NCBI RefSeq assembly: GCF_036352135.1
Contig: NZ_CP143578.1
Location: 620,001-684,000 of the forward strand
Direction: 5' to 3'
Length of the DNA stretch: 64,000 nucleotides
Source: Metamycoplasma gateae
Lineage (GTDB): Bacteria > Bacillota_I > Bacilli_A > Mycoplasmatales > Metamycoplasmataceae
Shown here: positions 47,311 through 58,441 of the stretch, piece by piece
How the letters are laid out: every line of letters starts with the position of its first letter
How positions within the stretch are numbered: the stretch's first letter is position 1
Program-made: the position numbers and the translations under genes
The notes under the pieces: generated by a model
The model's database searches: none
What the model was told of the DNA's origin: nothing
Seen by the model: the letters and a program-made list of their open reading frames with translations, nothing else

Positions 47311-49105
47311 CGATATCAAACAGTACAAGCTCTCTGATATTTTTAATATTTTTGGAGGCTTTACACCACCAAAGTCTAATACTGAAAATTGAAAAGACGG
47401 GACTATTCCTTGGTTTAGATTGGAAGACATTCGTTTAAATGGCAGAATCTTGGATGATTCAATTAAAAAAGTAAAAAAAGCAAGAAAAATTTTCCCTAAA
47501 AATTCAATTATATTATCTACAACAGCAACAATAGGAGAACACGCCCTTATTACAACTGATTTTATCTGTAATCAAAGGTTTACTGTTTTTTCTTTGAAAG
47601 ACGAATTTGAAAATATCATAAGTATTAAATTCTTATATTATTTATTTTTTAGGATAGGTAGTTTTTTAAAAGAAACCAGAAGTGTAGATAATTTTTCTTT
47701 AATAAGAATAGAAGAGTTAAAAAAAATATCGATATCAATACCACCGGTTGAAAAACAAAATGAAATTGTCAATATTTTAGACAAGTTCACAGAGTTAGAA
47801 ACAGAGTTAGAAACAGAGTTAGACCTTAGAAACTTACAATATGATTATTATTTAAACTCATTATTAGATTTTTCTAACAATGAAATGTTATTAAAAAATA
47901 TTATGAATCTAAATTCAAAAGAAAAATTAGATACAAATGTTAAAAAAATAAATTTAACAGATATTTGTGATATTTCAAGAGGTCTAAATTATACAAAAGA
48001 TTATATTTTAAAAAATAAGGGCGATTATCCTGTTTATTCTTCACAAACTTCAAACGAGGGAATAATTGGTTTTATAAATAAATATGATTACGACGGCGAG
48101 TATATAACATGAACAACAGACGGGAATGCCGGAACCGTTTTTTATAGAAATGGAAAATTTTCTGCCACTAATCATTGCGGCGTTCTAAAGGTAAAAAATG
48201 ATAATTACGTTAATTCAAAATTCTTGTTTTATTTATTAAAAAAAGTGATGCCTGAATACGTAATTAAAGCTACATTAATGCCCGTTTTATTACTAAACAC
48301 AGTTAAGGAAATAACTGTATCAATTCCATCTATTGAAATTCAAAATAAAATTGCAAATATTTTAGACAAACTTGAAACCTATACAAAAGATATAAAAACT
48401 GGGCTACCACTTGAAATAAAACAAAGAAAAGAACAGTTTGATTATTATCATAAAATGTTATTAACTTTTGATGATAATCTAGAGAGAGAGAGAGAGAGAG
48501 AGCTAAGTAGTTCATTCATCGAATTATTGAATATGTTGGAATGAAAACTGATGCTGGATTTAACAGAATATAAATTACCTGATATTTTTGAAATTTCAAG
48601 AGGAAAAATTTATAGTAAAAGTTATATATTAAACAATCAAGGTGAATTCCCCGTATATTCATCTCAAACATTAAATGATGGAATTTTAGGAAAAATTAAT
48701 ACTTATGACTATGATGGAGAATATATAACATGAAATACTGATGGTTATGCTGGAACAGTTTTTTATAGAAATAATAAGTTTTCTATAACAAATATTTGTG
48801 GTATATTAAAACTTAAGAATCCGAAAGTTATGAATATTAAATATCTTTCATATTTATTAAAAATAACATTTCCAAAATTTGTTAATAAGTCTACAAGCAA
48901 TTCAAATAAAAAAATGGGTATAAATCTCGTTAAAAATATAAAGATCCTTATTCCTTCTATTCGAATTCAAAATAAAATAGTTGAAACTCTTGATAAATTA
49001 GAAATATATGCTAAGGATATCAAAGATGGATTACCTAAGGAAATTAATTTAAGAAAAAAACAGTATAAATATTATTTAAATAAACTTTTAGATTTTAAAA
49101 AATAG
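47303..49105 (+). CDS. hsdS: Type I specificity (S) subunit with three target-recognition modules
   Basis: Determines the DNA sequence recognised by the HsdMSR complex. It has 600 aa, about 200 more than the usual two-module subunit. Module 1 (residues 1-150) is followed by a conserved helix with TELETELETELD (about 154-190). Module 2 (about 215-350) is followed by a helix with LDKLETYTKDIKTGLPLEIK (about 355-390). An (AG)11 tract encodes ERERERE (394-400). Module 3 (about 418-555) is followed by a third helix, KLEIYAKDIKDGLPKEINLR. Modules 2 and 3 are strongly alike (both contain YDYDGEYITW and AGTVFYRN). TGA codons, including 48542, are Trp, so the frame is continuous. Confidence 0.9.
47789..47824 (+). 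repeat. Three tandem 12-bp repeats in the hsdS spacer
   Basis: ACAGAGTTAGAA occurs three times (the last differs in one base), encoding TELE-TELE-TELD in the helix that joins recognition modules 1 and 2. Similar 12-bp TAEL repeats in EcoR124-type HsdS set the distance between the two half-sites. Confidence 0.85.
48481..48502 (+). repeat. (AG)11 dinucleotide tract in hsdS
   Basis: Eleven perfect AG units in frame between the second conserved helix and the third recognition module. With 11 units the frame continues; with 10 or 12 a stop codon (TAG or TAA respectively) follows within a few codons, giving a protein of about 402 residues with two modules. Confidence 0.95.
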
Positions 49106-49147
49106 AAACTATAGATAAAAAATAATAAATAATAACAGGAGATAAAT

Positions 49148-52100
49148 ATGGAAAAACAAGCATTAGCATTTAATGATACTTCAACAGTTATTGCTGAATT
49201 TTTCAGTGAAAAAGCAAAAACTTCTACTTATTTTGAATCAGAAGCATCGCTAGAGGAACAATTAATTAAGAAATTAGTTTCTCAAGGATATGAATATTTG
49301 AAAATTAAAGATAAAGATTCATTAATGCAAAATCTAAGGGTACAAATTGAAAAATTAAATAACTTTCAATTTAGTGACAACGAATGGAATCGTTTTATTC
49401 ATTCATATCTTTTGAATAAAAATAATACTCTAGAAGATTATTCTGATATTGTTCAAAATAACTATATTTATACTCTTGAATTAGATGATAATAAAGGTAA
49501 TAAAAATATAAAAATAATTGATAAAAAAAATATACATAATAATAGCTTGCAAGTGATTAATCAATATTCAATCACAAGTGAAAAAAACGTTTCAAATAGA
49601 TACGATGTCTCAATTTTAGTAAATGGTCTTCCACTTGTTCATATTGAATTAAAACGGCGTGGAATTGATTTAAGAGAGGCTTTTAATCAAATTGAACGAT
49701 ATAAAAATGAAACAATGTTTGAAAATGACAATTTATTCTTATTTACTCAAATATTCGTTATTTCAAACGGAACTTATACAAAGTATTATTCTAATACTAC
49801 TCGTGAGTCATCAATTAAAGCAAGATACAATGCAAATTCTAAGAATAAAAAGACTTCAAATTCGTTTAAATTTACAATTCATTGATCTGATTCAAAAAAT
49901 AATAGAATTAATGATTTATTAGATTTCACACAAACATTTTTCTCGAGACACACAATTTTAAACATTTTAACTAAATACTGCGTTTTAACTGTTGATAAAG
50001 TTTTATTAATTTTAAGACCATACCAAATTGTTGCAACCGAAAAAATAATTAATAGAATCAATGTTTCTCTATCTTCTCCGGAAAAATTAGGAACAACATC
50101 TTCGGGTGGATTTATTTGACATACAACCGGTTCTGGTAAAACGCTTACATCGTTTAAAACTTCAATGCTTGCAAAAGATATTGAAGGTGTTGATAAAGTC
50201 TTTTTTATCGTTGATAGAAAAGATTTGGATTATCAAACAATGAAAGAATATGAAAGATATAGCAAGGGTTGTGTTGTTTCTAATACTAATTCATATAAGT
50301 TAAAAGAAAATATTGAAAACGACGAACAAAAAATAATTATTACAACAATTCAAAAACTTAATGTTTTTATTAAAAATAATAAAAAAACAGGACACCCTAT
50401 TTTTAATAAGAATGTAGTTTTAATTTTTGATGAATGTCACCGTTCTCAATTTGGTGTTTTTCAAGAAAACATAAGTAAAAAATCATTCAAAAAATATATG
50501 CTTTTTGGGTTTACAGGAACACCAATTTTTCCTCAAAATAGTTTGGATAAATATGATGCTCATAATAAAAAAACAACTAAAGAAGTATTTGGTGATTGTT
50601 TGCACACATATACAATTGAAAAAGCTGTTAAGGATGGTAATGTTTTACCATTTAGAATTGAATATATTAATACAATAAAAGCAAAACAAGAAATAGAAGA
50701 TAAAGAAGTACCAGGAATCTTAAAATTAGAAGTTTTGGAAAATAAACAAAGAATTTCTAAAATAGTAAAATGAATTTTATTAAATTATGACCGTTTAACA
50801 AAAAGAAATAAAGATTATATAAAAATTATTAAAACAACTAATATTTCTGAATTATCTATAATCAAAAACAATGGGCAAAAGAAAGAAATAAGACAAGAAT
50901 CGGTAATTAATGGTTTTAATTCAATCCTTGCTTGTTCTTCTATTAATGCAGCTAAAATTTATTACGAAGAATTTAAAAAACAACAACAAAATCTTCCTGA
51001 AGAGCAAAAATTAAAAATTGGATTGATATATAGTTTTGCTCCAAACGAACAAACTATTGAAAATTATAGTGGATTATTAGATGATGAAAATAATGAAAGT
51101 GTAGATGAATTAGACCAAAGTTCAAAAGATTTTCTTGAATATGCAATATCAGATTATAACAAAATGTTTAATGTAAATTATTCAACAAGTAGCGACAACT
51201 TCAATAATTTTTATAAAGATTTTAGTCTTCGTTTAAAAAATAGAGAATTAGATATAGCAATAGTTGTAAATATGTTTTTAACTGGTTTCGATTCAACTAC
51301 ATTAAATACATTATGACTAGATAAAAGATTAATTTATCATGGTTTATTACAAGCTATGTCTAGAACGAATAGAATTCTAAATGAAGTAAAGTCAAATGGA
51401 AATATAGTTTGTTTTTCAACCAATGAAGCTTCTGTTAATAAAACTATCGAATTATTTACCGATGAAAATAACTTGTATTCTTTAATGATATGTAAAACAT
51501 TCTTTGAATATTACAATGGTTTTTTGGATGAAAAAGGAAGAAAAAAAGATGGTTATATCCACTTTGTTACAAGGTTGAAAGAAAAGTTTCCTAACCACGA
51601 ACTTGATAAATTCAAAAACGAAAAAGACGAAGAGGAATTTATTAAGATTTTTAGTGAAATACTACGTTTTAGAAATTTATTATTACAATTTGAAGAATTT
51701 GAAAATGATCAATCATTAACACAATTTGAACTACAAAATTATCAAAGTACTTATCTAGAATTAGAAAATAAATATAAAAACAAGAAAAGACAACAAAGTG
51801 AAAGCATTTTAAATGATTTAGTTTTTGAAATTGAATTAATAAAATCAGTAGATATAAACATTACATACATTTTGGATATAATTGCAAAATCATTAGTCAA
51901 TACAACTAAAATAATAAAAGATAAATTTCAAACTGCCATTAAATCAAGTCCTAACCTTAGATCAAAAAAGGAATTAATTGAGCTATTTTTAAGTAAGATT
52001 AATTCAAAAATTGATGATAATGAAAAAGTTAATATTTATGAATACTGAACAGAATTTAATATTCAACAAAAACAAGAATATTTAAACAAAATTGTTGATA

Positions 52101-52294
52101 ATCTAAATTTAGATAAAGAAAAAACATATAAATTTATGGAACAACAATTTAAGAATGGTTATTTTAATGATATAGGTACAAATATTGCTGATTTAATGAA
52201 ATCAAAAATAACCCTTTTTGGTAATCAAAGAAAAGATTCAATAACTGTAATTATTAATGAATTAAAAGACTATTTTTATAAATTTATAAATTAG
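49148..52294 (+). CDS. hsdR: Type I restriction endonuclease (R) subunit
   Basis: The ATP-dependent translocase and nuclease of the Type I system, 1,048 aa. The PD-(D/E)xK nuclease region contains YDVSILVNGLPLVHIELKRR (about residues 152-171). The SF2 motor has WHTTGSGKTLTSFK (Walker A, about 322), FDECHRSQFG (DEAH-like, about 427) and GFTGTPIF (motif III). Motif VI is SRTNR just after 51350. The C-terminal helical domain contacts HsdM. About eight TGA codons are Trp. The ribosome site CAGGAGA is good. It appears intact. Confidence 0.95.
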
Positions 52295-52303
52295 TTTAAT
52301 ATT

Positions 52304-52336
52304 AAAAACGTGCCCAAATTAATCAGGCACGTTTTT
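52304..52336. terminator. Bidirectional terminator hsdR / S41 lipoprotein
   Basis: AAAAACGTGCC (52304-52314), an 11-nt loop, GGCACGTTTTT (52326-52336). The perfect stem with A and T runs fits both convergent genes. Confidence 0.9.
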
Positions 52337-52342
52337 AATATA

Positions 52343-54130
52343 TTATTCAGTTGCAGCAGGATATGCTTTATCTAAAATTTCATTGATTTTTTCATCGTTG
52401 TAGAAATCTTCATATTCTAATTCAATATCAGGTGTAATACCACTTTCGATTTCTCTATTGTCTTCGCCATGAACGGCATTATTTGGAGAGCTGATTGTTA
52501 TTGTAGTTCCATCCATTAAAGAAATAGGCATTATAGCTGACATACCGCCACCTGTTTTTTTACCAATGATTTTTGCAATTCCCATTTCTTTTACAATACT
52601 TGCAAGTTGGTTAGCAGCACTAAATGTATTTAAACCAACAAGTAGATTTCAGTTATATTGTGTATATGCATCATTATCATAATTGCCATCACCATCAGTA
52701 TCAACTTTTGATTTACTTAAATCAGCTCTTCTATTTAGAATATCAAATTCACGGTTTAAAATTTCTTTATCAGTCATAAAACCTAATGTTCTAATCATTG
52801 AATAAACTGATCCACCACCATTTATTGCAAGATCCAATACAACATGTTTAATTTCTGGTTTTTTCTTAAGTTCACTCATTAAATGACGCATCAAGAAGTA
52901 TGTGTCGTATTGTCATGCTTCATCACTTTCGATTTCTTCTTTTGTTCCATCTTGGAATTCAAGCAATGTTACAAAAGCTGTATTGCCGTGATATCTTATA
53001 AAGTCATCTGGTCCAAATTGTGAAACTTTTTTATTGAATTTCTTTTCAAATGCACTAATTAATTTTCTTTCATTTTTTTCAAAATCAATACGGTATTGTC
53101 CATAATCTCTTGGGGCAACTAATCTTTCACCTATAGTTCTATGTCATTCTTGTTCGTGATATGAAAATGAATTTAAATTTGTGTGTAATTCATTTAATTG
53201 TTTGTGGAAGATATTAACGTATGCTTCATTAAAATCATCTGGGTTTGTAGATAATAATTTTTCTTTATCTTCTTTTGAAATATATGATTCAAACGATTGC
53301 ATTTGTTTATAGTGTTTTAAGCCATAAAAATTATCCATTGTAAATGCTAAATGGTTAAAGTTTGCTTGACGTTCTTCTACTGTGATTTCGCCATTTCTTT
53401 TTTCTTCGTTTCCTCTAATTCTTTCTCTTTCTTCATCTTCAAGAACTCCTCAAGAATCAAAGCCAGCTTCAAGGTTTGTAAATGTTAAACCATTGAAATA
53501 TGTATTATTAAATGTTTGACTTAAAAATAATGTATTGAATACAGCAAATGGAACTAATACTTTTTTATTATTAAAAGCAATGTCCATATCGTACTTGCCT
53601 AGATCAAAAGTAACTCCTTCGTTATCTAAGTTTCTACTTTCATAATTAACTTCTAGGAATTGATCACCATCAGTTAGTTCCTGAGGTTTTAAAATTTCAT
53701 AGAAAAATGACGTATTTGTTGTATGAATTGTGTTTTTCTCTCAATTTATTGTTAAAGTATTTAAGATTTCTCCCGTTTCTGTTTTTGAAGAATATGTTTT
53801 AGTTTTTTCTTTTTCATTTACTTCAACACTAAATGAATCTAAATTTATCAAACCATCTAAAGCATTTAAAAATTCATCAATTTCAATATAAACTGTTTTT
53901 GATTTATCATCTTTTATTTTATATGCTGATAAATTACTTTTTTCTCTAATGGTATATTCTGGATTGTAATTTTTGAATGAATGCTTTGAAATAATAACTT
54001 CTTTAAAATCATTACTATTTTTTTTATTTGAATTTGTACATGCACACGACACAACTGCACCAGGAAGTAATGAAGCTCCTGAAATTGCTAAAGCATATGC
54101 TAGTAATTTTGATTTTTTAATTTTACTCAT
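52343..54130 (-). CDS. S41-family (C-terminal processing-like) protease lipoprotein
   Basis: A lipid-anchored serine-protease-like protein, 595 aa. The signal peptide MSKIKKSKLLAYALAISGAS ends in lipobox VVSC (Cys about 29). The C-terminal 230 residues show the tail-specific-protease fold: VVLDLAINGGGSVYSMIRTL, GLNTFSAANQLASIVKE (putative nucleophile Ser, about residue 504), GKKTGGG and the final ESGITPDIELE. The Ser and the following Lys are in the expected order, so it could be active, but I see no PDZ domain. Residues 40-330 are lineage-specific. Several TGA Trp codons interrupt it under the standard code. It probably trims or degrades proteins at the cell surface. Confidence 0.8.
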
Positions 54131-54507
54131 AAATTTCCTTTTATCTTATCCTTATGATTTACATAATATTACTTTTTTAAAAATAAAGATAAAAAAAGTA
54201 ATAAAAATTTATACATACGATGTATAAAAGAAATATTAATGGTTATTTTTTAAAAAATAAAGGCTTAATTTAAGTAATTTGAATCGAATAAACGCATTTT
54301 TTAAAAACTAATGAATATTTTTAATAACAAACAAAATAAATATATTTTTTATAGTATAATATAATCGCTTTTAATAGCAATAAGTAGATTCATTTCTCAC
54401 CTTAGTGATTTTTTGCTGGGTCGCTACAATAAAGAATATTTTTAATATTTGATGTAGTTTTTGGGAAGTGGTCTAAACCACTTTTTATTTATTTTAAGGA
54501 GGAAGTT
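54131..54507. promoter_or_regulatory. Divergent region; infC leader with attenuator-like terminator
   Basis: The left half holds the promoter of the S41 gene (minus). On the plus strand TATAAT (54355-54360) starts a leader of about 140 nt. CTACA (54424-54428) can pair with TGTAG (54453-54457). AAGTGGT (54466-54472), loop CTAA, ACCACTT (54477-54483) and TTTATTT form a terminator just before the AAGGAGG ribosome site (54496-54502). Such leaders control infC-rpmI-rplT in Firmicutes through L20 binding; that this one does so is inferred. Confidence 0.65.
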
Positions 54508-55122
54508 ATACAAAAAAATAACTCAAACTTTGCAAACAATCAAAGTAAAAAACCAAAATCAGAACACGTAGTTAATAATGATATACCTTACAAAAAAGTT
54601 TTTGTCCTAGGTCCAGAAAATGAAAAAATAGGTGTTTTAACAAAAGAAGAAGCAATTGATAAAGCATCAGAATACAAAATGGATTTAGTTCTTATCTCAA
54701 TTGAAAATAATAAGCCAATTACTAGAATAATTGATTATGGTAAATTCAAATACGATAAGAAAAAGAAACAAAAAGCTGTTAAGGAAAAACAATCTGTAAC
54801 AATTAACCGTGAAATAAGATTGACCCCATTAATTGGTCAACACGATCTTGAAACAAAAGCTAGAAAAGCTAGAGAATTTATCTTAGATGGTAACCGTGTT
54901 AAGGTATCTGTTAAATTTAGAGGTAGAGAACGTAGTAGAACAGAATTGGGTGAAGATATCTTAAATAAGTTTTATATTTTAGTAGAAGATATTGCAAAGG
55001 TTTCAAAGGAAGCAACTTTAGTAAATGAACGTTTCTTGGATATGTACATCGAAAAAGACAAGAAGAAAGTTGAAGCCTTAAATAAGAAAAATAACGAACC
55101 TTCACAAGAACAAGGAGAATAA
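54508..55122 (+). CDS. infC: Translation initiation factor IF-3, AUA start
   Basis: Binds the 30S subunit and checks start-codon selection; 204 aa. The N-domain has [18 protein letters not shown] and the C-domain [21 protein letters not shown] and [10 protein letters not shown]. No ATG, GTG or TTG is in place. The perfect AAGGAGG (54496-54502) points to the ATA at 54508-54510, followed by [10 protein letters not shown]. Rare start codons in infC (AUU in E. coli) let IF-3 repress its own synthesis, so this start is likely real. rpmI follows after 1 nt. Confidence 0.93.
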   Translation: MQKNNSNFANNQSKKPKSEHVVNNDIPYKKVFVLGPENEKIGVLTKEEAIDKASEYKMDLVLISIENNKPITRIIDYGKFKYDKKKKQKAVKEKQSVTINREIRLTPLIGQHDLETKARKAREFILDGNRVKVSVKFRGRERSRTELGEDILNKFYILVEDIAKVSKEATLVNERFLDMYIEKDKKKVEALNKKNNEPSQEQGE

Positions 55123-55123
55123 C

Positions 55124-55312
55124 ATGCCAAAAATGAAAACCAAAAGCGGTTTGAAAAAAAGAATCAAAATAACTGCAACAGGTAAAGTTAAACGTGGAAA
55201 TGCATACCGTTCACATTTAGCTCAAAACAAAACAACAAAACAAAAACGTCAATCTCGTAAATCATCAACTCTATCAGCATCTGATTTCAAGAGATACAAA
55301 GAATTAATTTAA
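55124..55312 (+). CDS. rpmI: 50S ribosomal protein L35
   Basis: A small basic component of the large ribosomal subunit, 62 aa. [20 protein letters not shown] is typical of L35, and the C-terminus ([10 protein letters not shown]) fits. It starts 1 nt after the infC stop, with AAGGAGA as ribosome site inside the end of infC. It is the middle gene of the infC-rpmI-rplT operon. Confidence 0.96.
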   Translation: MPKMKTKSGLKKRIKITATGKVKRGNAYRSHLAQNKTTKQKRQSRKSSTLSASDFKRYKELI

Positions 55313-55337
55313 TTTTATATTTTAGAAAGGAAACAAT

Positions 55338-55697
55338 ATGCGTACAAGAGGCGGAGTAGTTACAAGAAGAAGACGTGCAAAATGATTAAAACTTGCTAAA
55401 GGTTACTGAGGACACAAGTCAATCGGTTATAAGGTTGCAAAACAAGCTGTTGTTAAATCATGAACATACGCTTTTAGAGACAGAAAACAAGTTAAACGTG
55501 AATTTAGAAAACTATGAATAGCACGTATTAATGCAGCTTCAAGAATTAATGGTATTACATACTCAAGATTAATTGAAGGATTAAAACAAGCAAATATTAA
55601 TATTAATAGAAAAATGCTTTCAGAACTAGCAATTAACTATCCACAATCATTTGCTTCAATAGTTGAAACAGCTAAAAAAGCTTTATCATCAAAATAA
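55338..55697 (+). CDS. rplT: 50S ribosomal protein L20
   Basis: A basic protein of 119 aa needed early in 50S assembly; in many bacteria it also represses its own operon by binding the leader. [20 protein letters not shown] at the start and [20 protein letters not shown] are diagnostic. Four TGA Trp codons mean it is missed under the standard code. The ribosome site is AAAGGAA. A strong terminator follows. Confidence 0.96.
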
Positions 55698-55700
55698 TTT

Positions 55701-55730
55701 AAAATTCAGGTACCCCTGAATTTTATTTTT
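55701..55730 (+). terminator. Terminator of infC-rpmI-rplT
   Basis: AAAATTCAGG (55701-55710), loop TACC, CCTGAATTTT (55715-55724), then ATTTTT. Confidence 0.9.
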
Positions 55731-55899
55731 TAATATTTATATTAATTTTATTAACAGTTTTTTAAATAAAAAAATTAATATTATTTTGTCTAAAAACCAT
55801 TAATTTTTGAACAATAATAAAAAAAGAAAATTAATAGTTATGTATTAATACATAAAATAATTTAAATTGTGCTATTATTTTTAGCATAATTGAGGTTTT

Positions 55900-57294
55900 A
55901 TGAGAATCCAAAGAACAAAAAGAGATAAAAAAACAATTGAATTAGCAAGAATTGAACTATCAAAAAATAACCAATTAAAATCTGAGGAATTCATTGCATT
56001 AAAAAAAGAAAACAAAAAAAGAAAACAGAAGAAATTACCTTCAAACGCACCTTATGACTTAAATCCTTACGGTGCTACATTTTTTAATGTTTGAAAAAAA
56101 TTTCCTAAAAAAATGCTAATGGTTTTTATTTCAGCAATTTTATACAATGTTGCAATTGCTACTTTCTTAGCTAAGGCCGCTACTGTTGCAACAGGAGTTT
56201 CAGCATTAGTTCAAGCATTAACATTTACAGTATCTGCAACCTCCCCATATTTTGCTTACATATATTTTGGCTTTAATTTACCATTAATAATTATTTTTTG
56301 AAGGAAAAATTCGCGCCTCTTTATGATATTAACCACATATTGGCTATTATGACAAGTGGCCTTCCAATCTATTTTATTAATTGGCCCAGTGGGTCACTCG
56401 TTTGATAAGGTTTCAATATACTATATAAACTGATTGTCACCAAATGGAGGAAATTATCAAAATAGTCTTAGATCTTTAATTCCGTGAGAAGTATATGGGA
56501 CATATAGCAATTCATATCGTAATTTGTTTGAATGATCAAGACCTGAATTTATAGACGGAATTTATTACTTTAAAAATAATGCATTAGAAGTCGCTGTGTC
56601 TAAAGAGCTTGGTTATATTAAATATATAACTGAAGTTCAATTTGAGCAACTTATGAAATTTAAAGATATGATTAGTCGAGGTTTCGCAAACCCAACATGA
56701 CCTATAATTGTTTATGCAGTTATTGGTGCTGGAATGGCTGGAGTAGCAGGTGGTATAGCTTGAAAAAATTCAGCTTCAACAGCCGGCGGAGATTTTATAG
56801 TTTATTATGTATCAAGAGTAAAACAAAAAAGCGTTGGCCACATTTCAACTATAGTTGCCTTAATATTTGGCGCTTTTTCGATCACAACAATAACAATAGT
56901 TGAATTACTTGGAGTTTCACCTGATAGACCATTTAACGCCGCTGGATTATTATTAAGAGTTTTATGTTCAATTTCATATGTATTTATTTACATTTCATTT
57001 ATAGAGTTAATATTCCCTAAATATCGTAAGATTAGACTTGAAATCTATACCAAAACTCCTGAGAAGATTATTGAAAGATTCAAACTTATTAGATATTGAC
57101 ATGGTTATAATATTGATAAATTGATTTCAGGATATACAGATACCGAAACTGTTAGAATAGAAACATTTGCACTTTATTTAGAACAAAATTTAATAAAAAA
57201 TGAAATTCTTTTAGCCGATCCTAATGCATGAATAACAGTTACAAAGGTTCATAATATAATTGGTAAATTTGATACCTCAAAAGTAGAATCATAA
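55900..57294 (+). CDS. YitT-type multi-spanning membrane protein
   Basis: A 464-aa integral membrane protein. A long basic cytoplasmic N-terminus (residues 1-65, rich in Lys and Arg) precedes about six hydrophobic helices. VIGAGMAGVAGGIAWKNSAS followed by TAGGDFIVYYVSRVKQKSVGH (about residues 275-320) resembles the repeated Gly-rich helix of YitT-family proteins. A soluble C-terminal domain (about 380-464) with DTETVRIETFALYLEQNLI could be the ACT-like DUF2179 domain of that family. The transported substrate, if any, is unknown. There are many TGA Trp codons. The promoter is probably TGCTATTAT at 55869-55877; no clear ribosome site (GAGGTTTT). Confidence 0.65.
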
Positions 57295-57300
57295 AAAGAA

Positions 57301-57337
57301 AAAGCTATCCACTAAATGTGTTTAGCTTATTTTTTTA
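57301..57337 (+). terminator. Probable terminator after the YitT-like gene
   Basis: AAGCTA, an interrupted stem with inner CAC/GTG, TAGCTT, then a run of Ts. The stem is imperfect. Confidence 0.55.
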
Positions 57338-57379
57338 TCTGTTTTATCTGCTTGTTATTTCTAAAAGTTTAATATAATA

Positions 57380-58423
57380 ATGATAAAAAAAGCGAAAATA
57401 AAGATTATAAAAAACAAAAACTAGGCCAAGTTTTTACACCCGATTTTATAGTTGAAAAAATGATAAATTTGATTGGCAATAAAAACCCAGAAGTAATATT
57501 GGAACCATCATCAGGAAATGGCAATTTTATTTTCCCTTACTAAATAAATTTAAACATTCTAAAGTAATTGGTATCGAAATTGATAAGAATATTGCTCACA
57601 AAAATTCAATAATTGATTCATATTTTAATAATAAAATTCAAGCAGACATAATAATAGGTAATCCTCCATATGTTGATTTCAAAAATATTGGTGAAGAAAT
57701 AAAAAAAAGAAACACAATTATTACATAAACCTAATTTGTATATGTTTTTTGTTGAAAAAGCATTAAAAGATCTAAAAGAAAATGGAGAACTTATTTTTAT
57801 TGTACCTAATTCATTATTGACAAATACAAGTAATAAAAATATAATTAAAAATATATTTGATAACTATTCAATAACATATTGAGAATTAATTCCTGAAAAC
57901 GTTTGAGAAAATGCATCAGTCTCAACTGCTATTATAAAAATTGTAAAATGCAAAAACCATCCAGAAAAATTAAAATATTATTTCAATAATGGAAAAATTT
58001 TTTTTGGTTCAAAAATAAAGTGAGATCAAAAAATTGAAGTAAAAGTAGGTGGAGCTTCAAGGTTTAATTTTTTACTCCAGCCCGGTAAAAGTGAGTTTGT
58101 TTTTTCAGAAACTGAAAGAACTGGAAAAACAAAATTTATAAATTATGAGCCTGAAAAATGCATTCGACCTGTTCCAAAATCTCCATCAAATTTTCATTCA
58201 AATTTTTGTAAATGCTAAAACAAGAAATAAGAAACCATTTTATATGTTGAATAGCTTAAAAGAAAATGAATTTATAAATTATGATGCTTCTGTGATTTGT
58301 ATTTATACATTTGGTACAAAAAAAGAAGCTGATGAGCTTCTAAATTTATTAAATGATTATGATTGATCTTTGGCGGGAATTAAAAATGATGGTAGATTTC
58401 ATTTTTCCCCAATCAATTATTAA
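57380..58423 (+). pseudogene. Decayed N6-adenine DNA methyltransferase (Type II)
   Basis: The pieces add up to one methylase of about 345 residues: KLGQVFTPDFIVEKMINLIG (N-terminal QxFTP motif), EPSSGNGNF (SAM-binding motif I), IIGNPPYVDF (catalytic NPPY), VPNSLLTN, and a C-terminal recognition part ending WSLAGIKNDGRFHFSPINY. Four single-base frame changes interrupt it, each in a homopolymer: A7 right after the ATG (one A short), T4 near 57530, A8 near 57701-57708, and T5 near 58202. The gene is therefore off in this sequence. It is convergent with a gene that may be its restriction partner. Confidence 0.85.
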
Positions 58424-58441
58424 AAGTGTGTTTCATTTAAA

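Noticed and set aside
48542-48551. hsdS ending at the TGA at 48542 with a separate small hsdS gene starting at 48551
   Set aside because: Under the mycoplasma code this TGA is Trp and the frame is continuous to 49105. The separate-gene idea is kept only for the tract-shifted state.
54131-54354. CRISPR-like or phage attachment repeats in AT-rich intergenic regions
   Set aside because: No regularly spaced direct repeats or integrase genes were seen anywhere in the window.
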